Shown one piece after another: positions 13,140 through 23,028 of a stretch of 64,000 nt of DNA. The notes under the pieces were generated by a model. The model was not told the DNA's origin, ran no database searches, and saw nothing but the letters and a program-made list of their open reading frames with translations. The stretch's first letter is position 1; the number at the start of each line of letters is the position of its first letter. The DNA is from Ananas comosus (taxonomy: Eukaryota; Streptophyta; Magnoliopsida; Poales; Bromeliaceae), in assembly GCF_001540865.1 (NCBI RefSeq), contig NC_033640.1, positions 10,620,764 through 10,684,763 of the forward strand, given 5' to 3'. Made by a program: the position numbers and the translations under genes.

Positions 13140-15328
13140 TTTTTCCCCCCCTCTTTTCTGACTGTTCTTAACTTAGTTTGTTTTAATTTCTATTAAAAAT
13201 TTTATTAAAAAGTGAGTTTGCTAATTAAATAATAACAATAAATTTAGCTATATGCTTACTTTAACCAACTAAATAATTCAACCAAAATAAACAAATATTC
13301 ATAATACCAATCAACAGAATAAAATTTAAATCATTGCATTTTTACGGGGTTGCTATGATAATTCTCAATGTTAAATGATCAATTTATTTCACGAAAATAA
13401 ATGAATTTTATTTTCTGGACCAAGCACTAATTCTGTTTTGTTGTTATACTCCAAATTTCTAAAACTATCATCATATATCTCGTGATTTAAAGAGTTGGGA
13501 AGTAGTAAGATGAGAAATCTATGTGCCGCATCAGCGGACATGGTATGGAAATTAGAATCTGGGATTGTGAATTTAAGCTCGCCAAGGGTAAAAGAGTCAT
13601 TTGACCATTATTATTCCTTTATTAATTTCCTTTTGGGAAAAATATACAGAGACATTAATTAGTATGAACTTTAGCACTTTTGCAAATAGGTTCCTGAATT
13701 TTTAAAATTTTTAACAATTGTGTTTTTCAAAATTTATCAAATAATTTAATAGACATCTCTCCTCGAGTGGACTTACCAATTATATATGTAGCAATTTTGA
13801 CCAAAAGTCATGTACATAATTTTATAAGATTTTAAAATATAAAAAAATATTTTTTTAGTTTAATTTTGATAATTAAGCATAATGATCAAAAAAATAAATT
13901 GAATCAAATTTTAATTTTTATAAATATTTCGTTTTACGAAGCTTTATTTAACTTCATGCGCATGAGAATAATTGTATAATTAATAATTTTAATTAAAAAA
14001 TTTACTAAACTATTTGATAAACTTTGAATAGTTTAATTATCAAAATTGAACGTGCACCCTCAATCCTCATTTTGCGGCTGGTTTACTTGCAAACTATAAA
14101 CAGCTTTCTTTTATGTTTTTATATTAAATTATTTGTTCATCTATTTAAAGAATACAATCCCCTTACTCTCCAAAATATATTGAAAATAAAATTTTAATAT
14201 TTTTATATTCAACACCAACCAACCTCTCCTACAGTGCATTAACATTAACATATAAATTATTCCGTGACGATTTATTCTACCTATGCATTTAAATCTTTGA
14301 CTAATCAAATCGTAAATTTAGATTAGTTATATAGGAATAATAATAGAATAGAAACTCGATGAAATAATTTGGCACTGCGTCCTTTACTTAGTCGAACTTA
14401 TTTGAGACTCGTCTAAACCAAGCAAATGGGTCAAAGTCGCGTCAAAATCATTAATGAGTGAACGGTAATCGTGTTACGTTAGCTTAGATTCCTATGAAGT
14501 AATGAAACCTTGAGTTAGCATACATAGGCAGATCAAACTTTAGCAGTCAAATTTGAATCAAGAAGTAAATACTATTTTGAATAAAGCTTCAGATAAAACT
14601 TTATATAGCAATCGATTTAGTACATCCATTCAAATTACTCGAGAAGTATTTAGTATTTAATAAATAAAAAATATGATCATATATTTAAACCTAATACAAT
14701 ATTCAGCGTTCAAACTCGTCTTATCGGAATAAAATAAACTATTTCACAGGTGAAATCTAACTACCATCCTATAAATTATGACTTCCAAAATCTTTCAAAA
14801 AATAGAAATTAATTAAAGTTCCTATTTATTTTTTATTAAACAGAAAAATACCCTATTTGAGAAAGTACAAAACTCCTATTTTTCAATCATAAAAAAATTT
14901 ATACAAAATAAACTATTATTAGATTTTTTATACTGGCATCTAAGGATAACTTAAATTAAGTATAAATTTCTACAAATTAGCTGCATTAAACATGCAGGGC
15001 ATGTACATGCTGATCAGTTATTAGTAACTAAGTACCTTACGATCCGTTTTCTTATTGGTCAAAGGATATATATACATGCAGGGACCTCTATAAATTGAAA
15101 AATACATAATAGTCCATATACAATTAATAGTCCATGTGGAGATTTGTAATTAATTAAGTTGTACTGTACTCCAAGCTAGAGCCCAAATCGTACTATTAAA
15201 TGGCTAGCCCACAACTTTATCATCATCGATAATAATTAATTTTATATTATTGTCACTCCAGCGTGATGCGTCATCACGCTCAGGATAAGAGTCCAAAATA
15301 CCAAAATAACTTTATAGTGTAGAGCATA

Positions 15329-15368
<40 letters not shown>

Positions 15369-15650
15369 TTCATCATGATCTTATTTTATTATATTTTTTT
15401 CAATTTACTTGAAATTCAGCATGTTTTCTGTTCATGATCATGCATATGCGAAGAAAAGTGTTGAATATAAATGTTTAAAAATGAGCGTCTTCAACGGCGG
15501 AGGAATCTTATACTACCATACTTGCACCACGTCATCAATAACAAGTCAATCATTTTTTTTCTTTTTAAATAAAAAATATAATAAAAATATTTTTTTATAA
15601 TCATAATGTGACATATATTTCTAAAAAGAGATTTTTGATTGATTTATTAC
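13140..15650. other. AT-rich spacer without a gene
   Basis: I see no coding region in this stretch. An (AAT)n microsatellite of about 43 bp lies at 15326-15368. Confidence 0.55.
15326..15368. repeat. (AAT)n microsatellite
   Basis: About fourteen uninterrupted AAT triplets. Confidence 0.9.
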
Positions 15651-15655
15651 GCCAT

Positions 15656-15813
15656 GTCATTAATATGCCCGTTGCATTTTAGAATTTTTCTTAACAGGCG
15701 ACGGCACACGGGGAGCGGAGTCCCACAAAGGCCTGTCATTAATATGCTCGTTGCATTCTAGAATTTTTCTAGACAGGCGACGGCACGCGGGGAGCGGAGT
15801 CCCACAAAGGCAC
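15656..15813. repeat. 79-bp tandem duplication at the 3' end of the LRR gene
   Basis: The unit beginning GTCATTAATATGC occurs at 15656 and again at 15735, a period of 79 bp, with only a few differences between copies. It covers the last coding residues and the old stop region of the LRR gene. Because 79 is not a multiple of three, the second unit is translated in another frame. Confidence 0.85.
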
Positions 15814-16910
15814 TTGTTGTGGAGGTAAGAATCGGCCTTATGGTACACCATGAACCTCCCCGTTGGGATCTCGCCGCACAGCTCATTGTACGTGAGGTTC
15901 AAGTAGTGCAACCTCACGTCCTTGAGCGACTTGGGCACCCTCCCCTTGATCCTGTTGTGGCTCAGATCCAAGTACGTCAACCCGTGCGGCACCATCACTC
16001 GGGTCAGGTCGAACGCGAGCTCGTTCCACGACAAATCAAGCTTCGTCGCCGGTTTCGTGATCCCGAGCAGGAACGACGCGTCCCCGGTGAGCTCGTTGTG
16101 CGAGAGATCGACGGTGTCGATGTCGCCCTCGCCGTAGTCCTTCGGTATCTCGCCCGACAATTGGTTGTCGGACAGTATAAGGAACCTGTACATACGTGCG
16201 CACGCATGCATATATGTGTTGAGAATATATATGTATATATGTACGATATTAAAATATGTGTAGTTTTAAAGTTTTTAGAGTAATGGGTTGTTTAGCATGC
16301 AGTACCTGAAGGTCCCGTGCAGCAATCCGGGCGGTATTTGCCCGGAGAGGCGGTTGCCGCTGAGATCGAGGTAGCGTAAGTTCGGCAGGCTCGCGAGGGC
16401 CGTGGGGATTGGGCCGGAGAAATTGCTGTTGGAGAGGATGAGAGCGCTGAGATTCGTGCGGGAGAGGAAGGCGGGGATGGGGCCGGAGACGTTGGTGGAT
16501 TCGACGTCAAGAATCTCGAGCTGCGAGAGCTTGGAGAAGGAGGAGGGGATGGGGCCGGCGAGCCCCGGGATGGTGTCGAGCTGGATGGTGCGGAGGAAGG
16601 GGAGGTCGCCAAGGGCGGCAGGGACGGGGACGGAGGAGGCCTGCAGAGTGAGGCGGAAGAAGGCGACGAGGTAGACGCGGCCGGATTCGCTGCATTCGAT
16701 GGCGTTCCAACTGCAGCAATTGAAGCCTGGCTGCCATGAAGCAAGCTCTGGAGGATTGCCAAGCTGGTCCTTAATTTTTAAAAGTGTTGCTCGGTCGCCA
16801 GCGTTGCAGTCGAGAGAGGAGGAGAGCGAGACAGAGACGAAGAAGAGAAATAAGAAGATGAGGAAGAGGAAGGAAGAGGAGTTGGGATTGTGATCAGTAC
16901 AATTGGGCAT
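15660..16910 (-). CDS. Polygalacturonase-inhibitor-like LRR protein
   Basis: Two exons, 16306-16910 and 15660-16185 (minus strand; donor TTCAG/GTACTG, acceptor GTACAG/GTTCC), encode 376 residues. A hydrophobic signal peptide (SSFLFLIFLFLFFVSVSLSS) is followed by the capping segment DCNAGDRATLLKIKDQL and the paired cysteines of NCCSWNAIEC. About ten 24-residue extracytoplasmic LRRs follow (for example LRYLDLSGNRLSGQIP), then a C-terminal cap, NKCLCGTPLPACR. This is the layout of PGIPs, secreted wall proteins that bind fungal and insect endopolygalacturonases. After the cap the protein runs on for about 45 residues. The last part is a frame-shifted translation of a 79-bp tandem duplication. Inhibitor activity is inferred from the family; a related FLOR1-like LRR role is possible. 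Exons are very GC-rich. A TATA-like box lies at 16979-16984. Confidence 0.88.
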
Positions 16911-16978
16911 TGCTGATATATTTTGCTCTTGTAAGAAAATTTGATTGGGGTGAGATCACTAGACGGAGTGAAAGGTGT

Positions 16979-16984
16979 TTTTAT
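16979..16984 (-). promoter_or_regulatory. TATA box of the LRR gene
   Basis: TATAAA on the minus strand (inside CTGTATAAAAACAC) lies about 70 bp upstream of the LRR gene start codon, giving an expected 5' leader of roughly 40 bases. Confidence 0.5.
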
Positions 16985-16989
16985 ACAGG

Positions 16990-17289
16990 GAGTGGGAGTA
17001 GATCAATTATATTAATAATAATATAATATAATAATAATTATTACTGGAGCTGGAACACGTGAAAGGTGAATTATTATACTAATAATAATAATAATTATTA
17101 CTGGAGAAGTGGAGATGGAACACGTGATGGGTGGGAGGAATATATAGGAGGGTGCATTCACGCGATGCTGCGACAAGGATAAGAGGGGAGTGGTGAGACA
17201 AGGAAGGTAGGGTGAAGTGAAGTGGGGCCTACTTTGACTCGTTTGTGATGAGGATGTTCATTTCAAACTATGGCCTGTGGGAACTGGGA

Positions 17290-17332
<43 letters not shown>

Positions 17333-18140
17333 ATACACGGTCAAAAAATCAAAAAGCTTCTAGATGTGGTCAAGGAGATATAACGGGTCGGGTTTGGAGA
17401 TAGATCCGACCCGTTACGCGCGCATGCCTAATTTACGGTTTTTCTTTTTCATTTTTTTTTTTCCATTTTCACCTCAACCAAAAAACAAAAGGGGCTCGCA
17501 CTGAGCCTGCAGAGGTTAGTTCTATATATACATTAAGTTCTATTTTACTTGATTAATGTTTCTCCTAAATTAGTTCTTAAAATTTTCATTCCGATGAGAC
17601 CCTTTTTGTGGCGTGTATATATACAATTTGTTCGAGGGGGATATTAGGAGGAAATAGCAAGTGGAAGAAGATTTCAGAAACAGATAAAGGTGGGAGAATT
17701 GGGGGAAGAACCCATTTGATTTTAATATAATTTTTTACGATGCTACAAATGCAAACTAAATGATTATGCTATTTTCCTCAATGGACATATTGTTCTTTAG
17801 TGTGCTGATTTTTTTGGCCATTTTTTGAGCCTTAGTAATTAGAGAGGTAGGTCCCATGCAAGATCCAGTTTGAAGTTGCTGTACAGGATTTTTAAGTTAT
17901 GAGCATTTTTATCTTTCTTAAAAAGGTGCAAGATCACGCGATAACCTGAAAGGATATCGAATTGGAGCAGTCGAAATTGCGGGCAGTGTTCAGAATTCAG
18001 AATGGTGGGTGTGTTCTAGTTTTCATTTTCAGCAGTCAGGCCTAGGTGCTATTTCCGAGCTGCGTATACTGTCGAGTTTGCTCTAGCCAATTTTGATGAT
18101 TGCATCTCTTCTTTTGAGATGCTGAAATGAGATTAAAGCT
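16990..18140. other. Spacer with (GA)n tract
   Basis: I see no gene here. A (GA)n microsatellite of about 40 bp lies at 17293-17332. Confidence 0.55.
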
Positions 18141-18149
18141 TACCGGCCG

Positions 18150-18650
18150 GTTTAGGATTTCTAGAAGGGTCTGATTCGGTTGCTGGTTTAACTTCTGATG
18201 AAGTTGATCTCTGCTTCATCGCGTCGCCGTTGGTATGGCTGCTCTATTTGTGTCAGCTTATTGTTTCTTTAAAATAATTTTCTGACGGCATATGCAGTAT
18301 TATTTTTCCTTGCAACATTCTAGCTCTTAACTATCGCCAACTCAATTTCATGTGCTCTTGTCATATTATTAGTAATATCTGAAGATGCTGGAGAAGTGCA
18401 TGAATCTATGCTGTAACTGGAATGTTAGTAGTTATAATTTGGATTTAAACGTGTCGGTTGAGGTTATCAAGTTCGTTCGATTCAATTTACTGATGCTAGC
18501 AGGGTTCTAGGCTTAACAATTTAGTTTGCTTATTGCTTACAAGGGAACAGAAATAAGATCTAACAAGCAAATTTACTGATATTGGAAAAAAACACAACAT
18601 AGTACTAGCTTTCATTACATTCTAGATCAGAAGCAGCTAAAGGATGCTTA
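18150..18650. repeat. 3' flank of duplicated unit 1
   Basis: This stretch, downstream of the first lectin kinase, matches 22650-22890, downstream of the second. Shared blocks include GGTTTAACTTCTGATGAAGT and the stretch from GCTAGCAGG to the ACTAGCTTTCATTACATTC motif. It marks the duplicated unit as extending past the coding region. Confidence 0.7.
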
Positions 18651-18799
18651 ATTAACCCGACCTACTTTGCATTTATTCAAGACTTGATCGTACCATTCAT
18701 GTCTTAATATTGAAGCCCTCATGATTATAGTTAGCTCTAACTCTGAGACATTTCAGGCGATAGCAGAAGTAGCACCAAATATCTACAGCTTGTGCTTAG

Positions 18800-21202
18800 T
18801 TACCGGACTAAATTGAAATTGTAGGAAGGTTCAGGGAGCATGGGAACGTCAGTGGCTCCATCGAGCATCTGCGTTACCTTTAGCATTGTAGGCCTCAACG
18901 ATGGCTCCTCTTGTACGCACCACAAGGCCACCGTTACGAACTTCTCCACCCTCTTCATGTCGGCCATGGCTTCTTCGTCGCCATCCACCACCAATTCCAC
19001 CTTCCCTTCTCTGTAGCAGTCGTTCACCCAGTATGTCAGTATTGCCTTCTCCTCATCTTCAATCTCTGCTTCCACGTTCCTTCTGCAACATATGATTTCC
19101 AGTAAAATGACCCCAAAACTGTAGACGTCCACCTTGGATGTGATTCCCAAGTTCCTGAACCACTCGGGCGCAACGTACCCTCGAGTCCCTCTGATGCCGG
19201 TGTTCGTCTGAGTTTGGTCCGTCTTAAGAAGCTTTGCCAGGCCGAAGTCCGAGATCTTCGCGACAAAGTTTCCGTCAAGGAGTATGTTTTGAGGCTTTAT
19301 ATCACAGTGGATGATCTGAGTGCTGCACTCTTCATGCAAGTAGAGCAGGCCCCTTGCGACCCCTAGTGCTATCTGGACTCGACGGTTCCAATCAGGCCTC
19401 GGACCTTTGAAAAGGAATTCCGTCAATGATCTGTTGCTCATGAACTCGTAGACTAGAAGCCGCTCTTTTCCTTCATTGCAATACCCGAGCAGTCGGACGA
19501 GGTTCTTGTGGTGGGTCTTCCCGATCGTCTGCATTTCAACGGCGAACTCCTTTTCGGTCTCACGTAAGACCTTGTCAATTTTCTTGACTGCGATACAAGT
19601 GTCGCCTTCGCCATGCAAGTATCCTTTGTATACCACACCGGAGGCCCCGCTGCCGACCTCCTCACTGAACCCGTTTGTCGCTTTCTCGAGCTCTCCGTAG
19701 GTAAAGCAGCGGAGACCAAGCCCAATCGTGCTCGGGTCAGGACCTGGCTTCTCATTCCTTCGCATGTGGGAGGGGTAGAAGGAGATGAAAATGATTATGG
19801 AGATGAGAAGAAGGTTTACAAATGCAGAGCTCCCTAAAAGCACAGAACCCACCAAGATCCAAGTCTTTTTATCATTCTTTTTGCTCATTGTTGGTTGTAT
19901 CTGTGAAGTGTTCCCTTTGGGTACTTTGATTAGAAGTGTTCTTTGGACGTAATTGCCGACCTTTCCATTGGACATGGGGAGCTTCTTCTTCCAGCAGTCC
20001 TGATCATTATACACCACAACAGCGCAAAAGCAATCGCTCAAGCAATTGTTCCGACAGAGGTCATTACTGAGGGGTTGGTAATGCTCATAATCTGCCAAAG
20101 GCCAATCTACATTTTTCAGCTCAACCATGTCGAACAATCCCTGATCCGCCTCTGTCCCCTCTGCATAACAATTCTGCACCGGGAAATTGGGCATACAACC
20201 TTTATATTTTCGGCTCGGATCCAGGAAGGAATAGTGAGGCGGGCACTCGCAATCCACGCTCTGATTCCCGTTTAACTTGCAGAAGCTGTTGAACCCGCAG
20301 ACGCCACTCCCAGTTTTCGTGAACATCGCCTGACAGATGTCCGGAGGTTGGAGGTCCACCACCGACCACCCTCTGTTTGTGCCGTTCTTTGGATACACAT
20401 ATTGCCGGAGGACCCCGTCCGGATCAAGTGTTGCTCTTTGGTAGAACATAGACATCGGCTTGCTCCCCGCGGAGACAACTTGGAAGTTTTTGCCGTTCGC
20501 GAGAGCCAGGTAGATGCTGCCCGTCTCGTTGTAGACCAACTGCGTTCCGTTCCCAACGGTGCTGCTTGCCCAGTATGGATCGTACGAGTATCCCGAGGGC
20601 TGCACGACGGGGTAGAACACGAGATTTCCATCCTGTTGGACGTTGAGAATAAACCTCCCGGCCGAATAGTTGGTATCCATTAGCCGGGCTTGGAGCACGC
20701 TACCCAGGCCGAGTACTTGGGAAGGCAACACGGTGTCAGAGGGATGGTCAAAACTCCGCCATGAGAAAGACCCGTCAGAGTTGGCGAGCACGAAGTTGCC
20801 TGTGTCGAGCATGGCGGCGTAGGTGACGGTGCTACTCGTTCCGCCGGTCCATACCTCTTGACCAGCTTGGTCCACGAGGGAGAGGTACCCGTCGGAAGTG
20901 AACTGCAGTTTGGATCCGGACTGTACCGGCTGTACTGGCTGGGTGCCGCCGGGGTACCAAACAGTGGTCTTGTTGGGTATCTTGTCGAACCAGATGGCGA
21001 GGAGGAAGAGGTTGGGGTCGGTGTCGAGGGGGCGGAAGCCGAAGGCGAAGTCCCCGGAGGGGGAGGGCCAGGAGGTGGTGCCACCGACCGGGGTGAGGGT
21101 GGAGCCCAGGGTTATATTACTGTTGGATTGAGCAAGCGAATTAGGTACGATAGGAAGCACAAGGACGAAGAGGGAGAGCAAAAGGGGAGATGAGATTGCC
21201 AT
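18800..21202 (-). CDS. G-type lectin S-receptor-like Ser/Thr kinase, copy 1
   Basis: A single exon of 800 residues. Visible in order: signal peptide 1-24; bulb-type mannose-binding lectin domain about 30-150; S-locus glycoprotein region about 170-290; EGF-like cysteines about 290-335; PAN-like domain about 345-425; membrane span about 448-476; kinase about 505-780. Kinase landmarks are the glycine loop GSGASG (517-522), lysine 540, HCDIKPQN (632-639), DFG (652-654) and GTRGYVAPE (672-680). The Arg before the catalytic Asp is replaced by Cys, so it is a non-RD kinase, the type common among plant immune receptors. It matches the monocot LECRK group. The ligand is unknown; a plasma-membrane role in defence or stress signalling is inferred from the family. 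The neighbour at 23029-25440 is a tandem duplicate. Confidence 0.95.
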   Translation of the reverse strand: MAISSPLLLSLFVLVLPIVPNSLAQSNSNITLGSTLTPVGGTTSWPSPSGDFAFGFRPLDTDPNLFLLAIWFDKIPNKTTVWYPGGTQPVQPVQSGSKLQFTSDGYLSLVDQAGQEVWTGGTSSTVTYAAMLDTGNFVLANSDGSFSWRSFDHPSDTVLPSQVLGLGSVLQARLMDTNYSAGRFILNVQQDGNLVFYPVVQPSGYSYDPYWASSTVGNGTQLVYNETGSIYLALANGKNFQVVSAGSKPMSMFYQRATLDPDGVLRQYVYPKNGTNRGWSVVDLQPPDICQAMFTKTGSGVCGFNSFCKLNGNQSVDCECPPHYSFLDPSRKYKGCMPNFPVQNCYAEGTEADQGLFDMVELKNVDWPLADYEHYQPLSNDLCRNNCLSDCFCAVVVYNDQDCWKKKLPMSNGKVGNYVQRTLLIKVPKGNTSQIQPTMSKKNDKKTWILVGSVLLGSSAFVNLLLISIIIFISFYPSHMRRNEKPGPDPSTIGLGLRCFTYGELEKATNGFSEEVGSGASGVVYKGYLHGEGDTCIAVKKIDKVLRETEKEFAVEMQTIGKTHHKNLVRLLGYCNEGKERLLVYEFMSNRSLTEFLFKGPRPDWNRRVQIALGVARGLLYLHEECSTQIIHCDIKPQNILLDGNFVAKISDFGLAKLLKTDQTQTNTGIRGTRGYVAPEWFRNLGITSKVDVYSFGVILLEIICCRRNVEAEIEDEEKAILTYWVNDCYREGKVELVVDGDEEAMADMKRVEKFVTVALWCVQEEPSLRPTMLKVTQMLDGATDVPMLPEPSYNFNLVR

Positions 21203-21539
21203 TGTTTCCTCTCCAGGGATGGATTGGGTGCAATAATATTATTATTATTAGAACTAGAATTATTGGTGGTGACAAAGTGACAAAGGGGGGACATCACTCT
21301 GGTTGCGACCGCGACGACCTGGACTAAGGGTTGACTTGGAATACACATTTGTATTTTCGTGATTATGTGGACATGCGGAAGGCTGTGGTTATTGGATGGG
21401 TTGCGTGGTTGAACAGTTCCATGGAAAGCGAGTGACAACTGACAACGCACAACAGTTAATAAGTAGAAAAGGATTTTTTTTGGGGGGGGGGGGCGATTAC
21501 ATTCGTCATATAGTATGGTACAGATTTTTATCTTTTATT

Positions 21540-22070
21540 ATGTCATCTTTGTTGTTAACTTTTTCATTGTGCCAATGACCATTCCTAACTTAAAAGATAA
21601 AAAATTTGATAGTTGGTCTCTGAGATTTCAATTTCGAATCCTAGTTGATTCACATCTTTAATTAAGTTTATTTTAAAAATAAATAAACGAAGCGGGTAAC
21701 ATGCTATCTTTCTCTTTCTCTCAAAAGAAAAGAAGAACTTTTTCATAATGCCACTGATCTCTACCGCACCTGTGAGCAAGAATGTAATGAGATACTAAAC
21801 AACTTTCTACTGTAGTGGAGGAGGTATTTTTAGTTAAAATTTTGTGATTTTTTCCTGTTTTCTCTGGAGCTTTGGCTTCTTTTGGTTGTGTAGTTCTACA
21901 TGCCAAACAATCATCTTCATAATACTTTTGAATATATATATACTGCTTGCCATTTGAAATAACAATAAGATTAGTGAAACAAGTGATATTTAGCTTGGTT
22001 TGAGTAAAATTATAATAAATTGATATGCCGATGGAGTTGTGAACTGTTGAGGTTGCAAGTAGTCCATCCA
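21540..22070. repeat. 5' flank of duplicated unit 1
   Basis: The region upstream of lectin kinase 1 matches 27630-27880, far upstream of lectin kinase 2. Shared blocks include CTGTGAGCAAGAATG and ATGAGATACTAAACAACTT. Unit 1 is interrupted here by a SINE; unit 2 is interrupted at the corresponding place by nested LINEs. Confidence 0.75.
21575..21735 (+). mobile_element. tRNA-derived SINE copy 3
   Basis: Flanked by a near-perfect 18-bp target duplication: AACTTTTTCATTGTGCCA at 21557-21574 and AACTTTTTCATAATGCCA at 21736-21753. It contains the B-box-like TTTCGAATCC, the TTGATTCACATC linker and the tail ACGAAGCGGGTAACATGCTA with a short A-rich end. The matching site in duplicated unit 2 lacks this SINE, so it inserted after the duplication or was lost there. 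Confidence 0.88.
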
Positions 22071-22130
22071 CAACATGCTTTGTGCATTGTAATTGCCCCC
22101 TTTTTTTTGTTCTTAATTTATTAAAATTTT

Positions 22131-22286
22131 TATCGACTGTCTCTAACGTAAGTGGTAAAAGATTTGGTGGTTGCTACCCGAGGTTTCAAGTTTAAATTTT
22201 ATTTGATTCATATTTTTAACTAAGTTTATTTCTAAAAACAATAAATGAAGCGGGTAGCATATTATCCTTTTTTCAAAAAAAAAAGG
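22131..22286 (+). mobile_element. tRNA-derived SINE copy 4
   Basis: Flanked by the exact 14-bp repeat TTTATTAAAATTTT at 22117-22130 and 22287-22300. It has the head CGACTGTCTCTAACGTAAGT, a degenerate B-box, the ATGAAGCGGGTAGCATATTA tail and a short poly(A). Confidence 0.85.
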
Positions 22287-22559
22287 TTTATTAAAATTTT
22301 CTCAACAGCTTTCTATTGTAAATTTACAATTAGATATTTTTTGCTTTGCATTTTGGATCCACAAGCTTATCTCAGACTCTGAAATAAAAATTCTTTCGGC
22401 TAGGCTTTTTATATTCCAAATGTCTAGTTAATAACCACTTAGGAAAAGAGATGATTCTTTTTTCTTTTTTTTAAAAAAAATATAAGTCAAACCATGGAAT
22501 CATCTGTGCTATGACTGGATGACTACAATTCCATGTTTGTTCTTGAAACTTTAATGGAG

Positions 22560-22890
22560 ATGTAGCTTGTTTCTTGGCGAAGATGTGCATTCTTTCTTTT
22601 CTTCTGATAATTTTCCTCTCTTTCAAGCCATTCAGCTGTGATCAAGGATATCTGAAAGGATCTGATCGGGTCACTGGTTTAACTTCTGATGAAGTGGATC
22701 TCTGCTATATTGGCGTCACGATCGGTACGGCCGCTCAATTTCATTCGATTCAAGTTACTTATACTAGCAGGTGTCTAGGCTTAATTAACAATGTATTTTG
22801 CATGTTGCTTGCAAGGGAACAAAAATAAGATCTAGTGAGCAAATTTACGGACGGTGGAAAAGATACAAGAGAGTACTAGCTTTCATTACA
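22560..22890. repeat. 3' flank of duplicated unit 2
   Basis: This is the counterpart of 18150-18650. An open frame of 84 residues (22574-22828, +) starts with a signal-like MAKMCILSFLLIIFLSF, but the paralogous region at 18.2 kb does not preserve that frame. I treat it as non-coding flank. Confidence 0.6.
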
Positions 22891-23028
22891 TTCAAGAGGC
22901 TTAGTTAGCCTGATGTACTCTGCATTTGATTAAGACTTGAACGTACATTTCAATTCTTAAGATTGAAGCCCTCGTGATTACAACTAGCTTTTATTCTAAG
23001 ACATTCTCAGGGCAGAAGCAGCTCTAAA

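Noticed and set aside
15819..16893. Plus-strand open frames across the LRR gene
   Set aside because: They are shadows of the GC-rich antisense coding sequence; the minus strand has signal peptide, LRRs and splice sites.
18901..21193. Several plus-strand and alternative minus frames within lectin kinase 1 (and likewise 23042-25431 in copy 2)
   Set aside because: Shadow frames of a strongly conserved coding sequence; none has its own domain.
22574..22828. 84-residue frame with signal-like start between the lectin kinases
   Set aside because: The paralogous flank at 18.2 kb breaks the frame, so it does not look selected for coding.
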